Notes: generated by a model not told the origin, from the sequence alone. 64,000 bases of DNA from Streptomyces diastatochromogenes (GCF_002242805.1 NZ_MCGQ01000015.1:118725-182724), one strand, 5' to 3'. Shown: positions 32,987 to 41,290, counted from the first letter of the stretch. A program made the numbers and translations.

Positions 32987-34117
32987 TCATTGGCCCTTCT
33001 CCGTGAACATGTTGATCAGGCCGTGAGCCGTGTTGTCGTCGGAGTCGATCCGGTGGACCTCGACACCTTCAAAAGTGGCGACCTCGGCGCTGCGGGGGAA
33101 CATGGCCTGCTCGTACTCGGTGAGCGCGGCCTCGACGTCGTCGGGGTGCGCGGCGAGGGCCTTGGCGAGTTCCGCGCCGTCGAGCATGGCCAGGTTGGCG
33201 CCTTCGCCGTTCGGGGCCTGGAGGTGGGCGGCGTCGCCGAGCAGGGTAACCCCCGGCACCCGGTCCCACCGGAGCCCGGTCGGCAGGGCGTGGAGCGAGC
33301 GCAGCACGGGCGCGGTGTCGCCGTCGGTGATCAGCGAGGTGAGCTCCGGCGCCCAGCCGTCGAACTCCGCCGCGATGCGCGCGGTCGCCGCCGCGGCATC
33401 GGTGAAGTCGATGGCGGCGAACCAGTCCTGCGGCTTGCTGAGCATCACGTAGATGTGCAGGGTGTCGCCGCTCTCCCGGTGGGCGAAGATCTCCTGGCCC
33501 GGCGAGGGCGCGATCATCGACCCGCCGCCGACCGTCTTCGCGGCGGCGGGGTGACGGGTGTCGGCCTCGTGCAGATAGAACTCGACGCACGACGTACCGG
33601 TGTACGCGGGGGTGGCATCGGAGAGCAGCGGCCGCACCCGTGACCACGCGCCGTCCGCGCCGACCAGCAGGCCGGCGACGACGGTGTCACCGTCGGCGAA
33701 CGTCACCTCGTAGCGATCCTCGCCCAGGGCACGGGTGCTGCTGACCTTGTGCCCCCACTGGACGGTGCCGGCCGGGAGCGATTCGAGCAGGATCCGTCGC
33801 AGTTCGCCGCGCATCACCTCGGGGCGTCCGCCCGTGCCGTCGTCGGCCTCTTCGAACAGGACGGTCCCGTCCCGGTCGAGGACCCGCATCGCCTCGCGGC
33901 CCTCCAGGACGATGGCGCGGAACTCGTCCATCAGACCGGCCGCCTCGAGGGCAAGCTGACCGTTGTAGTCGTGGATGTCGAGCATCCCGCCCTGCGTGCG
34001 CGCCGATTGGGAGGGATCGGCCTCGTAGACCGTGGCCGGGATTCCGTGGACGTGCAGGACGCGGGCCAGTGTGAGTCCGCCGAGTCCGGCGCCGATGATC
34101 GTGACGGGAGTGTGCAT
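32987..34117 (-). CDS. FAD-dependent monooxygenase (TetX/PHBH family)
   Basis: 376 residues. Rossmann motif IIGAGLGGLTLARVL at residues 7-21, the GADGAWSRVR motif and GDAAHLQAPNGEGAN complete the group A flavoprotein hydroxylase fingerprint, close to TetX-type enzymes. It likely hydroxylates a small aromatic or polycyclic compound, using NAD(P)H and oxygen. TetX-type similarity alone does not show tetracycline inactivation. The ATG at 34117 follows AAGGAGCC. Confidence 0.88.
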   Translation of the reverse strand: MHTPVTIIGAGLGGLTLARVLHVHGIPATVYEADPSQSARTQGGMLDIHDYNGQLALEAAGLMDEFRAIVLEGREAMRVLDRDGTVLFEEADDGTGGRPEVMRGELRRILLESLPAGTVQWGHKVSSTRALGEDRYEVTFADGDTVVAGLLVGADGAWSRVRPLLSDATPAYTGTSCVEFYLHEADTRHPAAAKTVGGGSMIAPSPGQEIFAHRESGDTLHIYVMLSKPQDWFAAIDFTDAAAATARIAAEFDGWAPELTSLITDGDTAPVLRSLHALPTGLRWDRVPGVTLLGDAAHLQAPNGEGANLAMLDGAELAKALAAHPDDVEAALTEYEQAMFPRSAEVATFEGVEVHRIDSDDNTAHGLINMFTEKGQ

Positions 34118-34235
34118 GGTGGCTCCTTCGGGATCGGGCCGCCCGGTGAGCTCCGGCCGGCCGTCTCTGGAAAGGTGTCAGCCCCCGCCGACGAGCCACC
34201 TACATCCGATCGACAGCCGCCGAAGGATCGGTGCC

Positions 34236-34533
34236 ATGGGCGGCACCGAGAAGCGCTGGGTGTACGGGGTCGACGAGCCGCACGGTTCGCAGGGCTGGCG
34301 CCCCTACGGCGGCCACCCCGGGCGACGGCGGGGGACCGTCACCGCCGACGATCCGGCCCACGGCGCGAAGTACGTCGCCGCGCTCGTCGTCACCGACCTG
34401 GCGACCGAGTGGGAGGTGCGCAGCATCCGGGGAGAGGCACGTGCGCGTGATCGTCTGGGAGGACGAGGAAGGCGTCGGCCCCGAGGATGCGGCTTTCACC
34501 GTGGAGATCCAGCCCGGCATTGACGCAGAGTGA
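34236..34533 (+). pseudogene. Small conserved-looking gene split by a frameshift
   Basis: The ATG at 34236 (AAGGA upstream) opens a frame reading KRWVYGVDEPHGSQGWRPYGG ... DLATEWEVRSIRGE; this frame then turns Arg-rich. At about 34436 the frame one base over carries on with sensible sequence, VRVIVWEDEEGVGPED ... AAFTVEIQPG, to a stop at 34533. Together they form a 99-residue acidic protein that reads as one unit. Alternatives: a second gene starting at GTG 34441, a sequencing error or programmed slippage. Function unknown. Confidence 0.5.
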
Positions 34534-34802
34534 CTGGATGGTCGCATGCGGTGCATCCGTGGAGTCGTCCCGGCACAAAACAGTCCCCGGTAGTGCTGCA
34601 CGTGTCCTGAAGCTTCAGTCGTCACTGTCGCCTCGGTATCGCGCCGGCTTGCCGGGGGCCTGAACCGCATCCTGTCCAAGTCACTCCGTCGATTAGACGT
34701 CCTCATCGACTTTGTGGCTCTTTCGGTGTTGTGGTCTAGTAATCACTTTCTATGTGATATGCCAAAAGTCAATAGAAATTAGGTAAAATTTTCAACGCTT
34801 GA
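34534..34802. other. Gap with an AT-rich island
   Basis: No gene is supported here. From about 34690 to 34800 base composition falls sharply to AT-rich sequence (TCTATGTGATATGCC, AGAAATTAGGTAAAATTTTC), unlike anything else in the window. It lies directly before a hydrolase C-terminal remnant. Confidence 0.6.
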
Positions 34803-34898
34803 TTGAAGGTCATCCCGAACGCGGGCCACGACATCCACTTGGACAGTCCGAAGGACCTGTACGAGGCGATAGCGGCGTTCGTGCCCACCACCGCCTGA
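34803..34898 (+). pseudogene. C-terminal remnant of an alpha/beta-hydrolase
   Basis: 31 codons with no start read VIPNAGHDIHLDSPKDLYEA then IAAFVPTTA and stop. NAGHDxHLDxP plus a final helix is the usual end of alpha/beta-hydrolases, with the catalytic histidine in GHD. The AT-rich island lies immediately upstream and there is no coding sequence before it. It could belong to the N-terminal remnant at 31859 on the same strand. Confidence 0.6.
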
Positions 34899-34914
34899 AA
34901 TGCCTGACCGCTCG

Positions 34915-35457
34915 TCAGACCCGCTCAAGCGGCCGGTGGGGCCCGTCAGGCAGCTCTACGACGATGGATTCCCCGGGCCGTACAACGCCCCCCACCTTCA
35001 CTACACCCATGACACCGGCCTTGTAGAAGACGCGGCCGTCGTCCCCCCGCCCCACGACCTCCTTCAGCAGCCCGCGCTGGAAGTTGTCGATCTGAGCACA
35101 GGGATTACGCAGCCCGGTCACCTCGACGACGGCGTGGTCCCCGATCCGCAGGAGGGTCCCGGTGGGCAGCCCCAGCAGATCGATCCCCCGGGTGGTGATG
35201 TTCTCGCCCAGCTCCCCGGCTCCGACCCGAAACCCACGCCCCGCGACCCCCTCGAACAGTTCCTCGTGAATGAGGTGCACCTGCCGCAAGTTGGGCTGCG
35301 TGGGATCCTGAGCAACCCGGGACCGGTGCTTGACGGTCACCCCGGCATGCACGTCCCCCTCGACCCCGAGCCCGGCGAGCAGGGTGATGCTCTCCCGGTT
35401 CGGCTTGGTGAAGGAGTACTCCCCGTTACTGCTCACGGCAGTGACAGTGCCACCCAT
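34915..35457 (-). CDS. MOSC domain protein
   Basis: 180 residues, a complete MOSC (MoCo sulfurase C-terminal) domain. The conserved cysteine is in EVTGLRNPCAQID and the N-terminal hallmark is GVEGDVHAG; GELGENITTRGIDLLGLPTG is also typical. Such proteins (YiiM-like) bind molybdenum cofactor and often reduce N-hydroxylated compounds or move sulfur. Start ATG at 35457; no partner gene is nearby. Confidence 0.9.
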   Translation of the reverse strand: MGGTVTAVSSNGEYSFTKPNRESITLLAGLGVEGDVHAGVTVKHRSRVAQDPTQPNLRQVHLIHEELFEGVAGRGFRVGAGELGENITTRGIDLLGLPTGTLLRIGDHAVVEVTGLRNPCAQIDNFQRGLLKEVVGRGDDGRVFYKAGVMGVVKVGGVVRPGESIVVELPDGPHRPLERV

Positions 35458-35573
35458 GTCGCAACCCCCGCTTCTGCTGTCTGCTGTGCGCTTCCGCTGT
35501 CCGCTCAGCGCTCCAAGATCAGCCGTGAGCCTAACCCGCCCCCGGGCGAGCACCCAGGGGCGGGCGAGGCGAC

Positions 35574-35634
35574 GTACTACTCGTACTACTCCTCGGCCTA
35601 CTCCCCGTTCTACTTCTCGTTCTACTTCTCGGCG
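35574..35634. repeat. Low-complexity TACTACTCG / TTCTACTTCTCG repeats
   Basis: Imperfect direct repeats of 9 and 12 bases lie between the MOSC gene start and the TIGR03118 gene stop. They have no coding value and are probably slippage products. Confidence 0.6.
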
Positions 35635-36812
35635 CGCAGGGTGCCGAGGAGTCCGTTGTTCTCGCCGTTGATTCCCGCCGCGAACCAGACGCTGTTCCGG
35701 CCGCCCGACTTGTTGGTGCCGCGCTGGAGCCCCCACAGCCCCGGGATCACGATCGGGTGTCCATTGCGGTCCCGAAGGGTTCCCTCGAAGTGGCCGGTCT
35801 TCAGGTCGAAGACGTTGATCCTGCCGTCTCCGAAGTTGCCGACGAGCAGGTCACCGGAGAACTTCCCGAACTTCTCGGGCGCCGTCTCGAGCCCCCAGGG
35901 CGAGTTGAGCGGGCCGTGGCTCGCGAAGCGCTTGAGCAGTTTGCCCTCGGTGCTGAACACGTCGATGAAGCCGTTGCCGGGACCGGGTACGTCGTCTTCC
36001 TTGTCGGCGTTCTGCAGGGCATAGGTCACGAAGACCCTGTTGCCGATCAGCTTGACGTCGAACGGCGCGAAGCCGCTCTCGATGTCGGGGTCGTCGAATC
36101 GGTCGTCCGGCGGCAGGAGGTGGAACTTCTTGTCAAAGCTGTCGATGCGGGCGTCACGGAAGTTCGCGACCAGCACGCGCGGCTCGTGGCACTTGCCGCC
36201 CTTCTTGCAGTCCCCTCCGTGCTTCTTGTCGTCCCCGTGCTCCTTCTTGCCGGGCACGACCGTCAGGCCCTTGAAGACGGCGTTCTCGCCGTCACTGTTC
36301 TCGTGCGCGACCCGGACGGCGCTCAACGGGTTCACGTTCGAACTGAAGGCGAAGAGGTCACCGTCCTCCCCCGCGAAGAGGAAGCGGGCGACCCCGGACT
36401 TCCCTGACGTGGGGTCCTTGAAGCGGAAGTCGTCGGTGTCGTTGCGTACGACCCCGGTCGGGGCGCCGCCCTCGGGGATCGACACGACCGGGGAGAGGAG
36501 GTTGACCGGCTTGTTGTCCCGGGCGCCCGAGTATTTCGTGGCCGAGTCCGAGCCGTTGTCCGCGGCGAAGATGCTGCCGGCGGGCGTGCTGGCCAGACCC
36601 CAGGGGTTGACCAGGTTCGGGTCGGTCTTCTCCGCCCTGCCCGCGATGTCGGACACCAGATCGCGCTCCCGGAACCCGTGATCGGCCCCGCGTGGCACGT
36701 CCCCGGGCGGCGCCGCGGCGACGAGCGCGCCGAGCGTGCCGAGAGCGAGCGAGACCGTGGTCAGCCGCCGCAGACCGGGACGGGGTCTACGGGCGGGTGC
36801 CTGTGATGCCAT
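35622..36812 (-). CDS. TIGR03118 family secreted beta-propeller protein
   Basis: 396 residues. The N-terminus is a basic, hydrophobic export signal (PGLRRLTTVSLALGTLGALVAAAPPG). The rest resembles the TIGR03118 family: LVNPWGLASTPAGSIFAADNG, repeats of GLTVVPGK, VFVTYALQNADKEDDVPGPGNGFIDVF and GLWGLQRGT. A Lys/His/Gly-rich loop (about residues 205-225, with two Cys) could bind metal. The family is probably an extracellular six-bladed propeller; function unknown. Start ATG at 36812 has AGGAG upstream. Confidence 0.85.
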   Translation of the reverse strand: MASQAPARRPRPGLRRLTTVSLALGTLGALVAAAPPGDVPRGADHGFRERDLVSDIAGRAEKTDPNLVNPWGLASTPAGSIFAADNGSDSATKYSGARDNKPVNLLSPVVSIPEGGAPTGVVRNDTDDFRFKDPTSGKSGVARFLFAGEDGDLFAFSSNVNPLSAVRVAHENSDGENAVFKGLTVVPGKKEHGDDKKHGGDCKKGGKCHEPRVLVANFRDARIDSFDKKFHLLPPDDRFDDPDIESGFAPFDVKLIGNRVFVTYALQNADKEDDVPGPGNGFIDVFSTEGKLLKRFASHGPLNSPWGLETAPEKFGKFSGDLLVGNFGDGRINVFDLKTGHFEGTLRDRNGHPIVIPGLWGLQRGTNKSGGRNSVWFAAGINGENNGLLGTLRAEK

Positions 36813-36997
36813 GCGTATTACTCCTGTTCCAGTATGGGGCAAACCGACAGAAGTAATCTCATGCAATCGCAAATGCATACGTAAGTGACACGCAAGGTGC
36901 GTCATCGTTGGACGGAATTTGACGCCGCCGTCCGCTGCCCGCCGGCGAGTGCGAAGCAGACGTCGCCGTACCAGCCGGAGCGCGCCGGCGCGGGGCC

Positions 36998-37852
36998 ATG
37001 ACATCCTTCCCCAGGACCGTCCCTGACCGACCGGCGGTGAACCCTGTGAACGACCACGACCTGGAACTCGACCGGGCCCTGGCAGTGGCGACCGACCTGG
37101 CCGCCTGGGCATCAGAGGAGATCCGCCGCCCGCGTGGCGGCGAGGTACGAGAAAAGGCAAGCCCGGCCGACATCGTCACGCAGACCGACGAAACGATCGA
37201 GGCACACGTCCGCTCGGTCCTGCGGGCAGCCTTCCCGACCCACGGCATCGAGGGCGAGGAATACGGCACCCACGAGCCGACGACCCCGAACGCCCCCTAC
37301 TGGGTGGTCGACCCGGTGGACGGCACGACAAACTACGCCCACGGCATCGGCTGGTGCTCCTTCTCCCTGGGCCTGGCGGCGCCCGACGGCACCCCGCTGC
37401 TGGGCTTGGTGGCCGACCCTTGGCGGGGAGAGACCTTCACGGCGATCCGGGGGCGAGGCGCCCGCCTGAACGGCGTCCCCATCCGGGCAGCCGCTGACAC
37501 CACCCTCACAGGCCACCTGTTCTTGACGGAATGGGCAGCCCACGCCCACTGGCCGGGCCTGGACTCCCTTCTGGTGGCCCTTTCCCGTCGCCATTGCACG
37601 GCAAGGGTGATGGGCTCGACGGCCCTCTCCCTGGCCCAGGTAGCCGCCGGCCGAGCCACCGCCGCAGCCATCGGCGAATTCCACGCGGTGGACGGGCTTC
37701 CGGCGTACCTGATCGCGACGGAGGCGGGGGCGGTGGCACTTCCGCGGGTGCCCGTGTATGACGAGCCGTTGCTGCTGGCGGCGCCTGGGGTGGCGGAGGA
37801 GGTGGGGGAGCTGTGGCGCAGTATCCAGAACGGAGAGCCGCAGAAGCTGTAG
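36998..37852 (+). CDS. Inositol monophosphatase family phosphatase
   Basis: 284 residues. Metal-site motifs are present: the Glu of EGEEYG, and WVVDPVDGTTNYAHG (motif 1, DPVDGTTN). The closing motif is present but altered (WAA... HAVDGLPAYLIATEAG). It may hydrolyse histidinol phosphate, inositol phosphate or another phospho-sugar; the subgroup cannot be told. The ATG at 36998 has a weak ribosome site; downstream GTG starts (about 37037 and 37046) are possible. Confidence 0.85.
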   Translation: MTSFPRTVPDRPAVNPVNDHDLELDRALAVATDLAAWASEEIRRPRGGEVREKASPADIVTQTDETIEAHVRSVLRAAFPTHGIEGEEYGTHEPTTPNAPYWVVDPVDGTTNYAHGIGWCSFSLGLAAPDGTPLLGLVADPWRGETFTAIRGRGARLNGVPIRAAADTTLTGHLFLTEWAAHAHWPGLDSLLVALSRRHCTARVMGSTALSLAQVAAGRATAAAIGEFHAVDGLPAYLIATEAGAVALPRVPVYDEPLLLAAPGVAEEVGELWRSIQNGEPQKL

Positions 37853-37864
37853 AAAGCCGCCACG

Positions 37865-37906
37865 CACAGGTCGTTAACCCTTGCTCCAGAAAGCCAGGGC
37901 TTTACT
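37865..37906. repeat. 42-bp direct repeat, copy A (left of beta-lactamase gene)
   Basis: Matches copy B at 39187-39228 in 40 of 42 positions. Read on the minus strand it encodes SKALAFWSKG plus stop (TAA), the C-terminus of the DUF5753 gene that contains copy B. So this is a duplicate gene end, as expected for an attachment site or recombination junction. Confidence 0.75.
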
Positions 37907-37984
37907 CGGCTCGCGGAAGCACGACACTGCCAAAGAAGCGGGCGGCCCCACGACAACATGTGTCCAACAGCGGGTTCGACACTG

Positions 37985-39157
37985 CTACGCCAGCGACCTT
38001 CGCACTGCCTCGACCAGTGACGTCGCACGCACATCGTTGGCCCCGCCGATGATGTGGTTCATGACGTAGCCGAAGGCGATTCCGTGCTCCGGGTCGGCGA
38101 AGCCGAGGGAGCCGCCTCGACCGGTGTGGCCGAAGGCGTTCGGGCTGGTCATGGGGTTGGTCTCGGTGGGCAGCATGTATCCGGAGCTGAATCGGCTCGG
38201 CGCCACCATCACCTGGTCCATCCCGCTGGTCTGCTCCTTCGTCGCCGATGCCAGGGTTTCCGGGGTGAACAGGCGCACGCCGTCCACCTCGCCGATCAGC
38301 GCTGCGTACATGCGAGCCAGTGCGCGCGCGGTGCCGATGCCGTTGGAGGCTGGGAGTTCCGCGGCCTGCACGTCGGGCGAGTTGAAGTCGATCTCGGCCG
38401 GGTCGGTGACCGCGAACGCTCTATTGCTGAATGAGTTCGGGTCGCGCCAGGCGGCAACCAGATCGCGGAGTTCCTCGGGGATCGACTCGGGAGGCACGGT
38501 GGTGAGGTCGACGTCCGGCTGCTGGTACACCATGCGGCTGACACGGTCGCGCTCACCCGCAGGCAACCCGACGAAGAAGTCCAGCCCCAGCGGGGCGGCG
38601 ATCTCGTCGGCAAAGAAGCGGCCCGGCGTGCGGCCGGACACCCGGCGGATCACCTCGCCGACCAACCAGCCAAACGTCCGGCCGTGGTACCCGTGCGCGG
38701 TTCCCGGAGTCCACACCGGACGCTGAGCGGCCAGTGCGGCCACCATCGGATGCCAGGCCAACGCCTTTGTCAGCGGCACGGGTTGGTCCAGCGCGACCAA
38801 GCCGGCCTGGTGGGACAGAAGCCAGCGCACCGGGATCTCCGCCTTCCCGTTCGCGGCGAACTCCGGCCAGTACTCGGCCACTGGAGCGTCCAGGTCCAGC
38901 GCCCCGCGCTGGGCCAGCAGATGCGCCGCCGCCGAGGTTGCCCCCTTCGTCGCCGAGTAGACCAGTTGCAGCGTGTCCCGCGTCCACGGGCGATCAGTGT
39001 GAGGATCGGCGGTCCCACCCCACAGGTCCACCACCGGCCGACCATCCAGGTACACGCACAGCGCCGCGCCGAGATCCCCGTGCTGTGCGAAGTTCGCCGC
39101 GAACGCCTCGCGTACGGGTTCGAACCCGTACGCGACCTCACCGTCGATCGTCGTCAT
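37985..39157 (-). CDS. Serine beta-lactamase-fold hydrolase (class C/esterase family)
   Basis: 390 residues. Nucleophile Ser68 and Lys71 in YSATKGA, a Tyr-x-x motif around GYHGRTFGWL and HTGRGGSLG near the C-terminus (HxG-type in place of KTG). This fits family VIII esterases or beta-lactamase-related proteins (EstB-like); no signal peptide, so it is a cytoplasmic esterase or peptidase rather than a secreted resistance enzyme. The ATG at 39157 has AGGATG upstream. The gene is exactly bracketed by two 42-bp direct repeats. Confidence 0.85.
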   Translation of the reverse strand: MTTIDGEVAYGFEPVREAFAANFAQHGDLGAALCVYLDGRPVVDLWGGTADPHTDRPWTRDTLQLVYSATKGATSAAAHLLAQRGALDLDAPVAEYWPEFAANGKAEIPVRWLLSHQAGLVALDQPVPLTKALAWHPMVAALAAQRPVWTPGTAHGYHGRTFGWLVGEVIRRVSGRTPGRFFADEIAAPLGLDFFVGLPAGERDRVSRMVYQQPDVDLTTVPPESIPEELRDLVAAWRDPNSFSNRAFAVTDPAEIDFNSPDVQAAELPASNGIGTARALARMYAALIGEVDGVRLFTPETLASATKEQTSGMDQVMVAPSRFSSGYMLPTETNPMTSPNAFGHTGRGGSLGFADPEHGIAFGYVMNHIIGGANDVRATSLVEAVRRSLA

Positions 39158-39186
39158 GCCGCTCATCCTGGCACTCTGGCCCGCCT

Positions 39187-39228
39187 CACAGGTCGTCAAC
39201 CCTTGCTCCAGAAAGCCAGGGCTTTGCT
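39187..39228. repeat. 42-bp direct repeat, copy B (3' end of the DUF5753 gene)
   Basis: Contains the last ten codons and stop (TGA) of the DUF5753 gene; differs from copy A at 37865-37906 by two bases. Confidence 0.75.
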
Positions 39229-39801
39229 GATCAGACTGCGGGCGGCATCTCCATAGTTGGCCGCGCTGCTCAGGGCGTCGAATGCCTTGTCATGGAGGCC
39301 GAGTTCGTCGGTGTCGGTGATGTCCACACCGGACGACACGAGTTCGTAGTGGACTCGCCCGCCGTCGTACATGTTGAAACCGGGCATAGGTACCACCCCC
39401 ACCTCGGCGGTGGAGGGCAGGACGCCGAGGGTCAGCGAGGGCAGATCGATGTCGCGGAGCAGGCGTTCCATCTGCCCGCGCATGACCTCCGGCCCACCGA
39501 CATTCGTGTACAGGGCTTGCTCGCCGAAGATCACGTCGTAGTGGTGCTCCCCGTCGTACAGGACCTGCTGACGCTCCATGCGTTTGGCCACACCAGCCGA
39601 CACGTCATCCGGTACGCCGAGAAACTCGACGACCTTATGGAGGATCACGCTCGCGTAAGCCTCGGTCTGGAGCGTGCCCCAGATCATCTCGGGAACGTAC
39701 GCCTTCCCGCGCCGCGTCTGCTGGTACCAGCGGATGACTTCGTCCTGGATGTCTTCCGTGCCGGTGGACAGCCGCTGCTGCCAGGGAATCAAGCTGGTCA
39801 C
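39196..39801 (-). CDS. DUF5753 protein without helix-turn-helix (Scr1 antitoxin-like)
   Basis: 201 residues. Only the C-terminal DUF5753 part of Scr1-type regulators is present (YVPEMIWGTLQTEAYASVIL; VLYDGEHHYDVIFGEQALYTNVGGPEVMRGQMERLL; LGLHDKAFDALSSAA). The usual N-terminal Xre helix-turn-helix of about 80 residues is absent. The GTG at 39801 overlaps the upstream gene stop by four bases (GTGA), so they are coupled. It is probably the sensor half of a divided regulator. Its 3' end is duplicated at 37865. Confidence 0.85.
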   Translation of the reverse strand: MTSLIPWQQRLSTGTEDIQDEVIRWYQQTRRGKAYVPEMIWGTLQTEAYASVILHKVVEFLGVPDDVSAGVAKRMERQQVLYDGEHHYDVIFGEQALYTNVGGPEVMRGQMERLLRDIDLPSLTLGVLPSTAEVGVVPMPGFNMYDGGRVHYELVSSGVDITDTDELGLHDKAFDALSSAANYGDAARSLISKALAFWSKG

Positions 39802-40280
39802 ACTGTCTCTCCTTGCTCAACGAGACAGGCCAGTTCAGGCTTCGTACGGTTCGGAGAACACGTCACTACCGCAAGCGACAGGTATGAGGGGCGTTCGAGG
39901 TAGAACCCGAGCGAGACATCTCCCCCAGAACTTAGCTTCTCAGCAGTGGAGTTGGCCAACAAGGCAAGATCGATGAAGCAGCGCTCCCCTTCGGAGGCAA
40001 ACCGGGGCGCGTACTCAGCCACGCGCGCCCCGATCCAGGCGGCAGCGTCCTTCGCCTCACCCCACGTGCCACGAACCAGGGAACGGGGTTTGACGAGCCA
40101 GTAAGCCGTCTCCAACGGAGGCAGATCCACGGTCGCGAACTCCGCCGCCACCTCGCGATAGCGCTGGATCAGCTCCGGCTTGCTTCCGGCCGGCGGCGGC
40201 TCGGGATGCGGAGGCCGCCGGAGGGCCTCCTGGTCGAAGCGCTCTTTCGCTCCGACCCATAGATAGCCGTGGTGATGCAC
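39798..40280 (-). CDS. Conserved hypothetical protein, coupled to DUF5753 gene
   Basis: 160 residues. N-terminal HHHGYLWVGAKERFDQEALRR, then a Pro-rich stretch and helical segments with LAACL-type strands near the end (YLSLAVVTCSPNRTKPELACL). It has no helix-turn-helix. Similar proteins accompany Scr1-type modules in Streptomyces, but their function is unknown. The GTG at 40280 follows TAGGA; the upstream in-frame ATG would add a Pro-rich tail. Confidence 0.7.
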   Translation of the reverse strand: MHHHGYLWVGAKERFDQEALRRPPHPEPPPAGSKPELIQRYREVAAEFATVDLPPLETAYWLVKPRSLVRGTWGEAKDAAAWIGARVAEYAPRFASEGERCFIDLALLANSTAEKLSSGGDVSLGFYLERPSYLSLAVVTCSPNRTKPELACLVEQGETV

Positions 40281-40376
40281 CGTCGTTCCTACCGAGCGTC
40301 GAGGGTCGAAGGTCGAAGGGGGGACCGGTCCCGGCCCCATGCGGGAGCCGAGACCGGTGGGACGGGCGACGGACCG

Positions 40377-40601
40377 TCAGACAGACAGCCCGAACCTCGC
40401 CGGATCGATGCCGGCTACCGCCAGCTCCTCCGTCGTGAACCGAAGCGGCTCGACATCCGGCCGCTTGCTGTCACCCAGCGCCCAGGCGTCGTCGCCGATC
40501 CGGGCCAGGGTCACGCACCCCTCCGTGCAGGGGCCTCCGCATGCCTTCACGAAGGAGGCCCCGCTGATGTCCAGCCCGTACAGCTTGGTTCCGTCCAGCA
40601 T
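40377..40601 (-). CDS. DUF397 protein (Scr2-like partner)
   Basis: 74 residues. The DUF397 pattern (CxxGCVxLARIGDDAWALGDSKRPDVEPLRFTTEEL) is complete. DUF397 proteins are the small partners of DUF5753/Xre regulators (for example Scr2 with Scr1 and BldB-like relatives). AGGAAGG precedes the ATG at 40601. It lies first in a three-gene run with the hypothetical and DUF5753 genes. Confidence 0.85.
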   Translation of the reverse strand: MLDGTKLYGLDISGASFVKACGGPCTEGCVTLARIGDDAWALGDSKRPDVEPLRFTTEELAVAGIDPARFGLSV

Positions 40602-40690
40602 CACTGCACCTTCCTGCTCAGCTGATCGCGGCCATGACTGACCGCCGCCGCCCTTGGTGGGCGGGAGTTCATGGGGAGGAGGCCGATGCA

Positions 40691-41182
40691 TCAGGCTTCG
40701 GCGCAGGAGGCCAGTCGGGACCGGCCCAACTCGACCAGAGGGATGATCGATCGGGGTGCGCACAAGTCACCCTCGTAGCGAGGCGGAATCACCCAGTACG
40801 TGCCGGGTGGCTGTTGCTGGTCGAGCCGTGGCACTCCGAGATAGGTGCCGTGCCCGAGGCATGTGGCGATGTCGTCGTATGCCCAGACCAGGCCGGTGTG
40901 CCCTTGGATCAGGGCGTAGTACGTCCCACCCGCGACGCGCTGGTCGTAGATGATGGAACCGCCCAGCATCTCGCCGAGCGAGGCCGCGACCTGGTCCGGG
41001 TCGCACGAAGCTACCGCAGCATGAACCACGGCGGCCGGCATACGCACAGCGGCGAACCGATCGCCGAGAGGCAGGAGTGCGACGCCCTGGACTGCCCACT
41101 CGGCCCGTGCCCGATCCGGCGCTGGATGAGCTCGGGCGAGCCACGCTGCAATGGCCCTGTCCAACGCCTCCTGCGTATCCAC
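40691..41182 (-). CDS. Hypothetical protein, unknown
   Basis: 163 residues. Predicted mixed alpha/beta: an N-terminal helix (TQEALDRAIAAWLARAHP), then strands (WAVQGVALLPLGDRFAAVRMP), a helical middle and a C-terminal GTYWVIPPRYEGDLCAPRSI segment. GGAGG precedes the GTG at 41182. It is divergent from the Xre/TPR regulator and may be its target. I do not recognise it. Confidence 0.65.
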   Translation of the reverse strand: MDTQEALDRAIAAWLARAHPAPDRARAEWAVQGVALLPLGDRFAAVRMPAAVVHAAVASCDPDQVAASLGEMLGGSIIYDQRVAGGTYYALIQGHTGLVWAYDDIATCLGHGTYLGVPRLDQQQPPGTYWVIPPRYEGDLCAPRSIIPLVELGRSRLASCAEA

Positions 41183-41250
41183 GCCTGCCTCCTGTCCTGG
41201 GTCCCATCAGGTACGGCACACAGCGTTCTGGAAGCAATCGACATATTCGA

Positions 41251-41290
41251 GGACTTGGAAAGGCCTCTAAGGGGACTTGAGAAGGGCCTC
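41251..41290 (+). promoter_or_regulatory. 22-bp direct repeat upstream of the Xre regulator
   Basis: GGACTTGGAAAGGCCTC (41251-41267) and GGACTTGAGAAGGGCCTC (41273-41290) repeat on the same helix face. They lie in the divergent promoter region between the hypothetical and Xre genes, a likely site for the regulator itself. Confidence 0.45.

Noticed and set aside
32987..34117. Tetracycline resistance (TetX) label for the flavoprotein
   Set aside because: The family fingerprint is shared by many hydroxylases; nothing in the sequence fixes tetracycline as substrate.
37907..37984. GGGTTCGAC stretch resembling a tRNA T-loop
   Set aside because: No acceptor stem, anticodon arm or D arm can be formed around it.
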